Source: Cephalopachus bancanus (taxonomy: Eukaryota; Chordata; Mammalia; Primates; Tarsiidae). Taken from it: DNA of 64,000 nt. Both the position numbers and the translations under genes were made by a program. Below the pieces are notes generated by a model that did not search any database, was not told the DNA's origin, and saw only the letters and a list, made by a program, of their open reading frames with translations. The stretch is taken from NCBI GenBank assembly GCA_027257055.1, contig JAPVLO010000518.1, positions 1,426,001-1,490,000 of the forward strand. The letters run 5' to 3'. Position 1 is the stretch's first letter. Each line of letters opens with the position of its first letter. This document shows positions 1-11,024 of this stretch, piece by piece.

Positions 1-1722
1 ATTGTGTTCCTTGGGAGGTGTTATATTTCCATGCTTTTTCATGTTTCCTATGTCCTCTCATTGATATCTGCACATGTGATGTAATGATCACTTCTTCCTA
101 TTTTTGAATTTATTTTAATAAGGGAGGAATTTTTTTCTGAATATGTATCTGTGGTGTTGATTGAATAGGGTACTTTGACTTTAATTCTGGGTACAGTAGT
201 ATAGACTCTGTATGGTTTCTTTGGCTATAAACAGCATTAGTGCTTTCTATGATTTCCTAAGAGGGGTAGGGTGCAATTATTAGTACATGCTATGGTGAAG
301 TTGTACTAAGGGCTGAAAAGCCATGTTGGCCAGTCTTCAGGTCCCAGCAGTGGGCTGAGCATGCCTGACTTTGCTTCCCAGGGGCGTATATACTGGCACT
401 TGTGTTGATGGTTGCTGACAGGTCAATTCTTGGACCAATAAGTAGATTGTTCAGATACTGGTAATGGCAGCAGTGGCCTGGGTGGGTGAGAGTTCGTAGG
501 TCCCTAGGCAGTCTATGTAGTGTGGGTGATGGCAGAAGCAGTGATGGGACTCCCATCTGGTCAAGAACAGTGTGGAGTAGGCTGATGTTGGCAGTGACTG
601 TGATGTAGCCCCAAAAAGCCCCAGACATGCTGCTGTTAGATTCTCCTGCCCTCTGTGGCAGCAGTGCTGCAGCACCATGTAATGAAGGAGAGGGGTTCTA
701 CCTTTGCGCATAAGCCTGTGTATGAAGGCCACTGTTGGAGGGGTTGCAGTTGACACTCACCACTCCATACAGGTAGCCCTCTGGCTTACCCCCCTGGCCT
801 CCAGGGGCAGCAAGTATATGGAGGAGGAATTTGGGTTCCAATCTATACACAATGACTGCTCCACCAGTGGATAGGAATTTCACTATTCACTTGCAAAGCT
901 GAACACAGAGTCTGCACCACTGTTAGAGAATGAGCTACTTCTCACAGCCCAAGAGAGGTAGCTCTTGGGCTCTGGAAAGCATGCACTTTGATTTCCTTTG
1001 TTCCATGGTCTGCCTTTTGGTTTGCTGTACCACTCTTTCCCCAGGGAGTAAAACTGCCTATGAGCTAGAGTACTGGGGGCCTTATAGCATCTTTAGGTTC
1101 AGTCAGTGCTGTGTCACCGCAGCCCTCCCAATGGATGCTGGGGAATGTCAGCAGTAGCTCCCAGGACAAGGAGATGCAGAGTATATTGTTCCCAGGGTAG
1201 GACACAGTCCTGTGAAAACTGTACTCCCAAAATGATGCCCTGTTGCAGCCATTCAGATCTTCAGTGGTGGGGGTGGGTGGTAAGTGATCCAACACAAGTT
1301 CCCTGTCTGGTTCAGTGCCCTTGCAGGGTCTCCAGATCACTTTCTATGCTAGTGTCAGGGTCTCTATGGGTAAGTGAAAGGGTTTATGTGGGTAAATGTT
1401 GAGGGTTCCTGTGGGTAGAGGAGCTCTCCTATGGTTCAAATTGCAGCAATCCACTACAGGGACATGGACTACCAAAGCTCTTTCACTCACCGTAGCTTCA
1501 CATATCCGAACTCCTCCAGGCTACCAGAAATCTTATCTGAGTTGGCCACTTGCTTCCCTCTCCATCTGGGCCTCAGATTTTCCCCACAAGTTCTCTGTTG
1601 GACTGTAGTGTTCTCGCCTTGAGGTTCTATGCCAGATATGATTATCCATTCATAATTTTTTTCTTCTTTCTGGAGGAGGCAGGTGTCTTATGTCTCTAGT
1701 TAGCCATCTTAAACTGGAATCC
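1..1722 (-). mobile_element. Probable antisense L1 5' region
   Basis: The right end, read on the minus strand, begins near the motif aagatggctaactagagac, which resembles the start of primate L1 5' UTRs (aagatggc..actag). The rest is GC-richer than its surroundings, rich in gtggg and cagca runs, and has no meaningful ORF. It probably continues beyond the left edge. Identification rests on the 5' motif and composition only. Confidence 0.45.
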
Positions 1723-1867
1723 TCTAAATTTTTATCTTTTATCATTAAGTAGCCTCATACCCTTAACTTGTCACAGCCTTTTTGCAGAGGAACAATTTCA
1801 CAGATCCCTTTCATCATGTTGAAAGGAATACAGTAAGAAGGATCAATGTTTGCCTTTCCCAATACCA

Positions 1868-2415
1868 AATCTTAATTAGTCAGCATTCTCCAGAGAAACA
1901 GAATCAATAGGGCATGTATATAAAGGAGGGAATTTTTTAGGGAAAATTGTCTCATGCAATTATGGTGACTGAGAAGTCCTACAACAGACCATCTGAAAAC
2001 TGGAGACCCTGGAATGTTGATGGCATGGCCCAATTCAAGTCCAAAGGCCTCAGAACTGGTGAATCTGATGGTATAACCTTCAACCTAAGGCCAAAAGCCT
2101 CAAGCCCTGTGAGACCTCTGAGTTCAAAGGTCAGCAAGTCAAAGCTCTGGCGTCCAAGACAGCTAAAGATAAGTTTGCCCAGCTCTCAGGAAGAGACCAA
2201 TTTATCTTCTGCATCATTCCTTCTGGGACCTCTGGCTAATTGGATGGTGCCCACCAACATTGAGGGAAACACCCTTACAGTTAACACTCAAAATAATGCT
2301 TTACCAGGTTTCAAGATTTTCTTTAATCCAGTCGAGTTGACACCTAAAATTAAATTCACAAGTTCACCTCTTGTCAACCTGGCACCCATATGCATCTCCT
2401 TAAATCATACTTAAT
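1868..2415. repeat. Old interspersed repeat, family not named
   Basis: It opens with cattctccagagaaacagaa and ends near gttgacacctaaaattaa, a pairing I recognise from a common mammalian interspersed repeat whose name I cannot give with certainty. The 155-codon ORF across it (1947-2414) is a chance ORF inside the repeat. Between 1723 and 1867 I see nothing. Confidence 0.55.
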
Positions 2416-2491
2416 TTCCAAATAAAGACAATAACAAAATAATAGTTCTACCTAACATGATGCAACTATCCTGCATATAACCAAAAATGCA

Positions 2492-5400
2492 GTCACCGGA
2501 AGCACAAAATGGCAACAGCAGCCGAAATTTTGACTGTAGAACCTGACGCTGATCCTGAGGCTGGGCCCAAGTCTCATGGAGAAGAGGATGAGGTTAGGGC
2601 AGCTAGGATGAGGAGTAAGGTGTTGTCACGAGCCGTGGCTGCTGCGATGTACATGATCATGGGGCCCAGGTGGGGTCAGCAGGAGGAAGGCATGAGCAAA
2701 AGCAATGGGGACATGGAGTTCATCATGACTTCCTCAGCAGAGCACTGCCTTGGGTAATACAAGTGGGAGTATAACAAAGTAGAGGAGCAGAATCAGCTAG
2801 AGATTGAGAGGCTGGAGAGAGCAGCTATCTATCGACGTCCATGACTACAACTGCCCGTGGATCTGATCAGGCTGCTTCAGCAGGAAGGGTAACTTACCCA
2901 GGTGAGGCTGGTCCACCAGAAGATGAACAAGATCTTTTCCTTGGCTGAAGAGCTCTGTCTGCAGTGGCTACATGACAAGATCTGGGCCTAGCATGGCCTG
3001 GGACAACCTAGACAGAGAGCACGTGTATGACTTCTTTGAGAAGGCTGTGAAGGATTAAATTTGTCCTAACATTTGACTAGAGTATGGCCAATACTCAGTG
3101 GAATTGGTCAGAAAGATGGTCTTGAGAGAGATCACTCTGTATTTGGTTTATGAATGAGCAAAGGACTTGCCATCTGGGAGGCTGACTGAGAGTTTGAAAG
3201 TGTAGTTGTGGATTTGTTTGGTTTGAGAAAGTCCACAGTCTCTTACAGTGACAGTTGGCAATCTCACTCTATGACATGGAGGACACATTTGCAGAGTAGG
3301 AAGAATGGTCAGAAGACCCAATACCAGAGTCAGTAATTCATAACTATAACAAAGCACTACAGTAGTTGGAGAAATATAAGCCCTATGAAGAAGCACCGTT
3401 GCAAGCAAAGGCACCAAGGCTGGCAGAATACCAAGCATATACCAATTTTGAAATGAAAATTGGCAAAATATTGAGATGAAAATCCCACTGGTATTCAGCT
3501 GATCATTGAGCATGCTCTGGTCAAGATCTGCCTTGTCACAGACTTGTGGATCCGTTACAGTCAGTACCTGGATCAGCAGCTGAAAGTAAAGGATTTGGTT
3601 TTATCTGTACCTAATCAAGCTGTTAGAAACTCCCCCTGAACAGTGGCACAGTCAATACCTTTTGGCAGTAGAGAGACATGGAGTTGATCATTGAGTGATT
3701 TCTGTAACCTTCCAGAAAACGTTGAATGCCAGCTTCATCCAGGCCACTGACTATGTGGAGATTTGGTAAGTGTGCCTTTATTCCTTGAGGAAAAGGGTTG
3801 ATTTCAAACAAGACTGCAGTGAAGAGCTGGAAGAGTTGAGGACCACATTCATTCATGCTTCGGGGCATCTGAAACAGGAGGTGGAAGAGCATTTCAATGA
3901 GAGTGATGATCCAAGCACATGGTCATGCAGAACTGGGCTAGGATTGAGGCTCAGCTGTGCAAAAATATGCAGAAAGTTTGAGAACTCTGGAATAGCATCA
4001 TTACCAAAGGAAACACCAAGTGCGCCAACATGTCCCTTGAGTATTGCAACCTGAAAAGTGTACATAGTGTGACACTCAGCACTGCCGGAAGGCTCTACAC
4101 CAGGCCATCCAGTGCACCAGAGACTAACCTGAGCATGTCTGTGAAGTGTTGCTCACCCTGGAGAGGACAGAAGTTACTTTAGAAGACTGGAATATAGTGT
4201 TGAGAAAACAAACTCAATTGGCTTATGTTAATGAGCAGAGGATGAAGGCAGCAGAGAAGAAAGTAGCCTTTGTGCAGCAAGAAAGGCTAAAAAGCAGTAA
4301 AAGGCCTAGGCTGAGAAGAAACAGCAGCCCAGAGGCACAGACAAGTGCAGAGCAGATGAGGATGAGGATGAGAAAGAGTGGGGGGGCAATGATGAAGAAG
4401 AGCAGCCTTCTAAATGCATAAGGGTCAAAAACAATGTCTGTCCAGCAGGAAAAGTACAAGATGTGGAGGTAGAGATGGGGCCCACTAGGCAATGTGCACC
4501 TACAGAAGTTGACCTCCCTTCAAAACAGAAGGAGAAGGTGGTCTCCCTGAGAAACGACATGCCCAAGGTGCACCACAACAGCAGCAAGGTTGGTGTTACC
4601 ATGTTCATCAGCAACCTGCCCTTCAGCATGGAGGAGCCAGCTGCCAAACTCAGACAACTCCTCAATGCCCGTGGGGAGGAGATCGAGATCCACCCCATCT
4701 TCAGCAACTGCGGGAATTTCCAAGGCTACTGTTACATGGAGTTTAAAGAGAAGTCAGCCCTGCAGGCACTGGTGTTAGACTGTAAGAGTATAGAAGGGAG
4801 GCCAATGTTTGTTTGCCCTGCCGTGTGCATAACAACAAAAACCCTGATTTTAAGGTGTTCAGATACACCACTGCCCTAGAGACATACAAGTTGTTCATCT
4901 CAGGCCTGTCTTTCGCCTGCGCTAAAGAGGAACTAGAAGAAATCTGTAAAGCTCATGGCACCGTGAAGGACCTCAGGCCAGTCACCAACCAGGCTGGCAA
5001 ACCAAAGACCCTGGCTCATGTGGAATATGGCAATGAGTTACAGGTATCTCAGGCTGTCCTGAAGATGGATGGCATGACTATCAAAGAGAACGTCATCAAA
5101 GTAGCCATCAGCAATCCCCACAGGGAAAAGTTCCACAGAAGCTGGAGGCGAGGAAAGCACTAGGTAGCCTCAAGGTGCTGTGGCAGACATATGGAGCATG
5201 GGAGAAGGGAAATATAACAAGCTGCAGCAGCTCACTTTGCCACCTTGTGCCCTGCAGTGCCTGAGTGTTGCAGCTTCTCAGGCCGAGAACAGCCTTACCC
5301 CGAGACTAGCAGTTGCCACGCCATCAGCCCCGAGGCATCCAAGATGTCCAATGCCAATTTTGCCAAGCTGCTCCTGAAAAAGTGAATGAGACTCTGGAGA

Positions 5401-6006
5401 GGCAGGGAAAGGGCGTTTCAAGTTGAGAGGCTCTCGGTCTCCCTCAGATTGAGGGCAGTAGCAGGAAAAGGCTCCCTACAATCTGGGCCCAGATGTAGTG
5501 TCCCAAGATACATTTGAGTCTTAAGAGTGAGGAACAGAAGTGAGATGGGAACACACAGTTTTTGAGACCCACTTTTCCAAATGTCCTCAGTCAGCCCTGA
5601 CCCCTTTTTAAAAGACAACTCTTACACCCAGACAGCACATGTGCCCATCACTCTTTTAATTTTAAGTGATGAAATGGCAGGTGCCAGTAATTCACCAGAA
5701 CGGCCTATTGGGGAGATAGGGGAAATCACATAAAGAACATTTGGTGGATTTTTGTTCAAGGGGGCTGTGCATTTTTATATTATGTATTTGTAAATGACAC
5801 ATCAGCCCATCATGTCTCCTAAAGTGAAATATCAGCAGCATTTGTTTTGTATAGGACTCCCATTTTCTTTGCCTAGTAACTAGTGAACTGTATTTTGTCT
5901 GAACATGAGTTTCAACCCTTTGGTTTTGTTTAAATACCATGTCAAGTGCAAATTTCATTTCTGCCTTTTTAGCTTTGTTTACTAAAATGAAGTCCCTGCA
6001 GGAAAA
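2492..6006 (+). pseudogene. SART3P: SART3 processed pseudogene
   Basis: This is an intronless, decayed copy of SART3, an RNA-binding U4/U6 snRNP recycling factor. An ATG at 2509 begins MATAAEI with DPEAGPKSHGEEDEV and KVLSRAVAAA. HAT-repeat remnants follow (LRHVYD-type pieces such as DREHVYD near 3020, YNKALQQLEKYKPYEEA near 3345, WIRYSQYLD near 3550). The two RRMs are at about 4590-5130 (VTMFISNLPFSMEEP, IFSNCGNFQGYCYMEF, KLFISGL-type and CKAHGTVKDL). The C-terminal NFAKLLLKK-like end and stop are at 5383-5385, with 3' UTR to about 6002. Multiple stops and frameshifts break it. An A run starts at 6003, and aaaaatgca flanks both ends (2483-2491 and 6007-6015), a likely target-site duplication. 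It is almost full length. Confidence 0.93.
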
Positions 6007-6044
6007 AAAAATGCATTAATCCCCTCCCCAGAATTCAGCTTTCA

Positions 6045-6180
6045 GAATTTCAGCATTTGGGATTTAGTCTTTCAGGACTGTGCTTTGGGGGATTTTAGAC
6101 TTTAGGGATTTTGATCTTTTGGGATTTCAATACTCAGGATTATAGTATTCAGGATTGTGTCTTTTGGGATTATGATCAGC
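6045..6180 (+). repeat. Periodic TTTGGGATT array
   Basis: About eight imperfect units of roughly 14-18 bp occur, each centred on gggatt or ggatt (catttgggatttagtc, ttgggggattttagac, tttagggattttgatc, tttgggatttcaatac and so on). It directly follows the SART3 pseudogene tail. It could be a decayed minisatellite or the end of an ancient repeat. Confidence 0.7.
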
Positions 6181-6276
6181 AAAGATTCTTATTATGTGCC
6201 ATGGCTGCCATTTATCTGGAACATTTTTTTAGCACAAAATTTCCATTATCTCAATAAACTAAACAGAATTAATATA

Positions 6277-6492
6277 CAGTAAGTCCCCTACATACAAACT
6301 TTCAAGTTATGAACTTTAATGATGCATAATTTCTCTCTACCAGGTGTCAGTATTGCCTGTTAAATACATATAGTACTTCATAGCCAGTTGTGTTAGCTGG
6401 GTACCTAGGGTACATTTGTTGGACTTACAAACAAATTGGACTTACAAATGTGCTCTGGTAATAAAACTTGTTTGTTTTTTGGGAACTTCCTG
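6277..6492. mobile_element. Tigger-like non-autonomous DNA transposon
   Basis: A 216-bp element starts with cagtaagtcccctacatac and ends with an inverted, decayed copy (gggaacttcctg), with TA on both sides as expected for Tc1/mariner-type target duplication. It shares its internal sequence (tagctgggtacctaggg, ggacttacaaacaaattgga) with the element at 8898. No coding capacity. Confidence 0.72.
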
Positions 6493-6574
6493 TATCTTAG
6501 CTATACCTGTTCAGGCAATGACTGAGTTCTGGCACAAAATTTCCAAAATAGTGTCTGTGTGCATATGTGCGTGT

Positions 6575-6576
<2 letters not shown>

Positions 6577-6615
<39 letters not shown>
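6577..6615. repeat. (CA)n microsatellite
   Basis: About 19 CA units follow a gtgtgtgcat-type stretch. The HTHTHT ORFs here are artefacts of the repeat. Confidence 0.97.
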
Positions 6616-6617
<2 letters not shown>

Positions 6618-6639
6618 TACTTGTGAACAAGTCAAATTC

Positions 6640-6725
6640 ACTTTTATTCATTCAGCAAATATTTATTGCACATCTATCAGTGCCAAATACTGTTCTGGGT
6701 GCCGAGAGTACAGCATTGAACAAAA
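6640..6725 (-). repeat. L2-like LINE fragment
   Basis: The string attcagcaaatatttattgc followed by a decayed 'tgtgccaggcactgttctggg' and 'tacagcattgaacaaaa' matches the antisense L2 3'-region pattern. Confidence 0.6.
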
Positions 6726-6779
6726 TATGTTGAAGGCTAAAAGAGTTATAAAGCATATTAGACTTTCTTCTTTTTAACT

Positions 6780-7495
6780 TTTAATTTTTTATTTTAAAGA
6801 TGTGGGGTACAATTCAGGGTTTAGTATATGAATGATTGTTATGCAGGTTCCGTTGTTGATGAGGTATGCCCTCCTTTCCCCAGGCAGATTCCCACTACTG
6901 CTGATCTCGCTTCCCCACACCCCTTCCGGCAGTTTCCCTCTACTGTCAATCCTTCTCTTATAGTATTACGATAATTTTTCAAGTTCACTTATGAGTGAAA
7001 ACATGTGATACTCAGCTCTTTGTTTCTATGAAAGATCACTCAGTATTATATGCTCTAAGTTCATCCAGATTGCTGTGAAGTTCTTGATTTTGTTCTTCTT
7101 TATGACTGTGTAATATTCCATTATATATATGTACCACATTTTTTTTATCCAGTCCTCTTTTGATGGGTAGCACGGTTGGTTCCATGTTCTTGCTCCTGTG
7201 ACCAATACTGCGATAAACATACGTGTTCAGGTATCTTTTTTATAGAGCGATTTGAGTTCTTCCAGGTATACACCCAGTAGGGGGATTGCAGAGTCATATG
7301 GAACATCAATTTTTAGACCTAATCACCACATTGTTTTCCACAGAGACTGAACTAGTTTACACTCCCACCAACAATGTAGAAGTGTTCCCTTTTCCCCTCA
7401 TCTTTCCCATATCTGTTGTTTTTTGAGTTATTGATGATGGCAATTCTGACTGGAGTTTGGTGGTATCTCAGTGTGGTTTTAATTTGCATTTCTTT
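6780..7495 (-). mobile_element. L1 3' end, antisense (part A of mosaic)
   Basis: It starts with the rc of a 3' tail (aaagatgtggggtacaattc). It then runs through the antisense 3' UTR (cccccaggcagattcccac-type) and the ORF2 C-terminus (tatggctg..taatattcca, ggttccatgttcttgct) up to ttgcatttctttgatga. In L1 order this breakpoint directly follows the point where the sense ORF2 piece at 7663-8322 stops. Confidence 0.88.
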
Positions 7496-7499
7496 GATG

Positions 7500-7662
7500 A
7501 AATGATTGACAGTAGTGGGAAACTGTCAGGGGAGAGGAGGTGAGATTGGCAGTTGAGGGAAATTGGTAGGGGAGGGAGAGACATACCTCATCAACAAGGG
7601 TACCTATATAATCAACATTTGTGTACCTAACCCTGAATTGTACCCCACATCTTTATAATATA
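7500..7662 (+). mobile_element. L1 3' UTR fragment, sense (part B)
   Basis: Sense 3'-UTR sequence: gattgacagtagtgggaaac, a polypurine stretch (ggggagaggaggtgagattgg), acatacctcatcaacaaggg, and the terminal cctgaattgtaccccacatc. It lies head-to-head with part A. Confidence 0.85.
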
Positions 7663-8322
7663 AAATATCATAAAGCTACAATAATCAAAACAACCTTGTA
7701 TTGGTACAAGAACAGGCATGTAGACCAGTGGAACAGGATAGAGATTCCAGAAACAAAACCTCAATTCCTCAATCAATTCATCTTCAACAAAGCCTCCACT
7801 ACCAACGACTGGGGAGAGGAGAACCTATTCAGTAAATGGTGCTGGAAAAACTGGCTGATCACATGCAGAAGATTGAAATAGGACCCCTACCTATCACCAT
7901 ACACAATAATCAACTCTAAATGGATCAAAGACCTAAACGTAAAACCTCAAACTATAAGAACCTTAGAAAATGCAGGAGACACCCTTATGGAAATTGGAAC
8001 TGGCAACCAATTCCTGATCAAAACCCCAAGTGCCCATGCCATAAGAGATAAGATAGACAAGTGGGACCTCATCAAACTGACAAGCTTCTGCAAAGCAAAA
8101 TAAACCATCAAGATAGTGGGGAGACAGCCCATAGGCTGGAAAAAAATATTTGCCAACTATATGTCTCACAAAGGCCTAACATCTAGGATCTACGAGGAAC
8201 TCAAATGTGCCAAAAAGAAAAAAACAAACAGCCCATTACAAAGTGGGCAAAAGATGTGAAAAGACACTTCTCAAAAGAAGACAAAGGAACAGCTGACAGA
8301 TACATGAAAAAATACTCAGATG
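7663..8322 (+). mobile_element. L1 ORF2 fragment, sense (part C)
   Basis: Sense ORF2 coding remnant with stops. It reads peptides such as YWYKNRHVDQWNRIE, FSKWCWKNWLITCRRLK, then [13 protein letters not shown] and [14 protein letters not shown] residues, typical of the C-terminal part of ORF2. It follows a 3' UTR fragment, so the order is rearranged relative to a normal L1. Confidence 0.88.
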
Positions 8323-8502
8323 CTTAGGTATACAAATGATCGCTATTCAGATACCATTGTTGATGAGGTGTGCCCCAATCCCCTTCCCCAGGCAGATTCC
8401 CACTACTGCCAATCCCACCTCCCCTCCCCTGACAGTTTCCCCACTACTGTCAATCCCTTTCTTATAGTATTATAATCGTTCAAGACCCACTTATGAGCTT
8501 TA
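8323..8502 (-). mobile_element. L1 3' UTR fragment, antisense (part D)
   Basis: Antisense 3'-UTR sequence (ttgatgaggtgtgccccaat, cccctgacagtttccccac, cttatagtattataat, gacccacttatgagc). It overlaps in element coordinates with part B but has the opposite orientation. Confidence 0.85.
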
Positions 8503-8897
8503 TGATTTTTAATGATATAATGCCTCCTTAAAGATACAAGTAAAGGTATTTTGCAATATAAATGATCCCTTTAAATGACTATTAAAGCCAATAATAAAAT
8601 AATACAGAGACATTAAAAATTCATTGGTGGAGGAATGAGATCAATGGACTGAGACCTATAAGTGAATGTTTCGCTAATAGGACAACAATTTAACTCTTGG
8701 TTTCCTGGTAACTAAGACAAAGTAGAAAATACAGGGTCATTTAGTCCTCATTGTTGAGTAAAAAGAAAGAAAGCAGACATGCTCTGATTTTTTTTTAATA
8801 CTCACTGTTTTCCAGGCTTGATATTCTCGAATAAATTTATAGCATGTTTGCTTATGCCAAACAGAGCTGATAACACAGAGATCAGTATTTTTAACTA

Positions 8898-9231
8898 CAG
8901 TAAGTCCCCTCCATACAAACCTTCAAGTTGTGAATTTTCAAAGATGTGAACACGTGTTTGCATGTCCAGTCACGTAAGTTGGTTCACATGTCTGGTATAC
9001 ATTGTTATGTGCAAGCATCCCCTGCAAGTGGTTGTGCTTTTGTGTACTTTACTGTATAGTATTGTATATTTTTTAATGTGCTGCTTGTGTGAAAAGTATT
9101 ATAAACCTATTATACTATATAGCCAATTATGTTAGTTTGGTACCTAGGCTAACTTTACTGGACCTACAAACAAATTGGAATTACGAGCATGCTGTCCGAA
9201 TGAAACTCATTCGTATGTAGGAGTCTTACTG
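8898..9231. mobile_element. Tigger-like non-autonomous DNA transposon
   Basis: A 334-bp element with terminal inverted repeats: cagtaagtcccctccatac at the left and gtatgtaggagtcttactg at the right, flanked by TA. It is related to the 216-bp copy at 6277-6492 but has more internal sequence. It has no transposase. Confidence 0.78.
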
Positions 9232-10304
9232 TATATCACTTATTAAAAGATAAACATTCCTTACATGGGCACTTTTTAATTGAACCCTAAAATATAACAT
9301 TATTTGTGACTCAGTCAAGGCATTTCTGTTCAAAGCTGAGCTAATATAAAAAACCTATCTGCACTGCTTTCTGATGAAGTAATATATGGATGGGATTCTC
9401 ATTGGTGCCATTCAACAATATTTCTGCCTTTCTTCCTTCGTGAAACAAGGGAAGATTTTAATCCCGCTCTTTAAAGTTTGTCATGGCCAAATGAAATGTG
9501 AATGATAATGAAATATATGACTTTAAAGAGCTCATATATATACTGTCATGTTCCCTGCTTCATAGAGGCATGTGTTGAGATTAATCTTACATCAGTCTGG
9601 ACCACTTATTGTCTACAATAAGCAGACTCTCTTGCCAAGCTACATTCAACATATAAAATAAAAATATACACTAGACATAAGAAATAAATTTTTGTTAGGT
9701 TAAGCCACTGAGGTTGGGAGTTGTTTGTTACCATAACATAACATACTTCATTCTGACTGAGATAATGGTAAAAGCTTAGCAATCTATAGAAGTGGCATAT
9801 TCTTAAAATTCTTAGAGACCATTCTGTCTGTGATATCTTTTACATAATTGATCGCCATATTTACTGTGCATCACCTGACAAGATATGGTGGTTGTGTTCT
9901 GTGCCTCCCTAGTTACTTAGATGTGCACACCTAAAAAAAATCACACCACAGCCTTTGGTAGGCAAATTTCCTGGGTAGGGAAGGAATTTGCTCAAGGAAT
10001 CTACAAGTTTCTGTGCTAATCTGCTATACCTGGAAACACAATCTTTAAACACAGCTATTTTGAAAAAAAAGATCGTCAATCAGCAGATACACGTCAACTT
10101 ATACATGATTTAATTGTATTTGTGTATCAGTGTTCTTTGTAGTTTATCAAAAAAGAGACTCAAATGCTTGGATATTTGATGTGTAGATGGAACAGTTCTT
10201 TCTTGTATACTGGTCCAAAGGTGAGCAGTTCAGAGTTGACAGGTTGGCTCTGCTATCCTGAACATGTGATTTGCCATCTCCAGATCTAGGGCAGTTTTTC
10301 CAGA
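9232..10304. other. Intronic sequence without recognised features
   Basis: AT-rich sequence with no ORF of note and no repeat I can name. Confidence 0.6.
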
Positions 10305-10318
10305 GCTTATCATCTCTC

Positions 10319-10601
10319 TTTTTTTTTTGAGTTAGAGTCTCACTCTGTCACCCAGACTGGAGTGCAGTGGCGGCTTCCAGCCACTGCAGCCTCGACCTGC
10401 TGGGCTCCGGCGATCCTTCCGCCTCAGCCTTCCAAGTAGCCGGAATTACAGGCATGCGCTACCACGCCCGGCTGATTTTTTGATTTATTGTAGAGATGAG
10501 GTCTCACTGCCCAGGCAGGTCTCGAACCCACGGGCTCAGGCAATCCACTCACCTCGGCCTCCCAAAGGCGCGGGATTACAGGCTGAGCCACCGAGCCTGG
10601 C
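10319..10601 (-). mobile_element. Alu (strepsirrhine-type), antisense, first of tandem pair
   Basis: It begins with a T run, then gagttagagtctcactctgt, and ends with ggctgagccaccgagcctgg c. It is flanked by a 13-bp site gctt(a/g)tcatctct at 10305-10317 and 10604-10616. Confidence 0.95.
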
Positions 10602-10617
10602 TTGCTTGTCATCTCTC

Positions 10618-10908
10618 TTTTTTTTTTTTTCTTGAGTTGGAGTCTCACTCTGTCGTCCAGACTCTGGAGTGCAGTGGCCGCTCCCGGCCACCGCAGCCTC
10701 GACCTGCTGGGCTCCGGCGATCCTTCCGCCTCAGCCTTCCAAGTAGCCGGAATTATAGGCATGCGCTACCACGGCCGGCTGATTTTTTGATTTATTGTAG
10801 AGATGAGGTCTCACTGCCCAGGCGGGTCTCGAGCCTGAGGGCTCAAGCAATCCACTCACCTCAGCCTCCCAAAGGCGCGGGATTACAGGCTGAGCCACCA
10901 AGCCCGGC
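10618..10908 (-). mobile_element. Alu (strepsirrhine-type), antisense, second of tandem pair
   Basis: It is a near copy of the preceding Alu in the same orientation. It is flanked by the same 13-bp site at 10604-10616 and 10910-10922. Overlapping ORFs of 112 and 174 codons are Alu artefacts. Confidence 0.95.
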
Positions 10909-11024
10909 TGCTTGTCATCTCTTAACCAATGGAAGGAAAGGGGAGTCAGGGATGCATAGATGCGTTACTTTTTTTAAAAAACATCCTTACTTTTTCCTTA
11001 TAGTTCTCAGGAGAGCCTAGGATA

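Noticed and set aside
1947..2414. 155-codon + strand ORF
   Set aside because: It lies entirely in an old interspersed repeat with no coding history.
4463..5163. Possible functional RRM protein
   Set aside because: The two best ORFs are in different frames and belong to the SART3 retrocopy; breaks upstream and between them argue against function.
10496..11020. 174-codon ORF
   Set aside because: Alu-derived reading frame through the tandem Alu pair.
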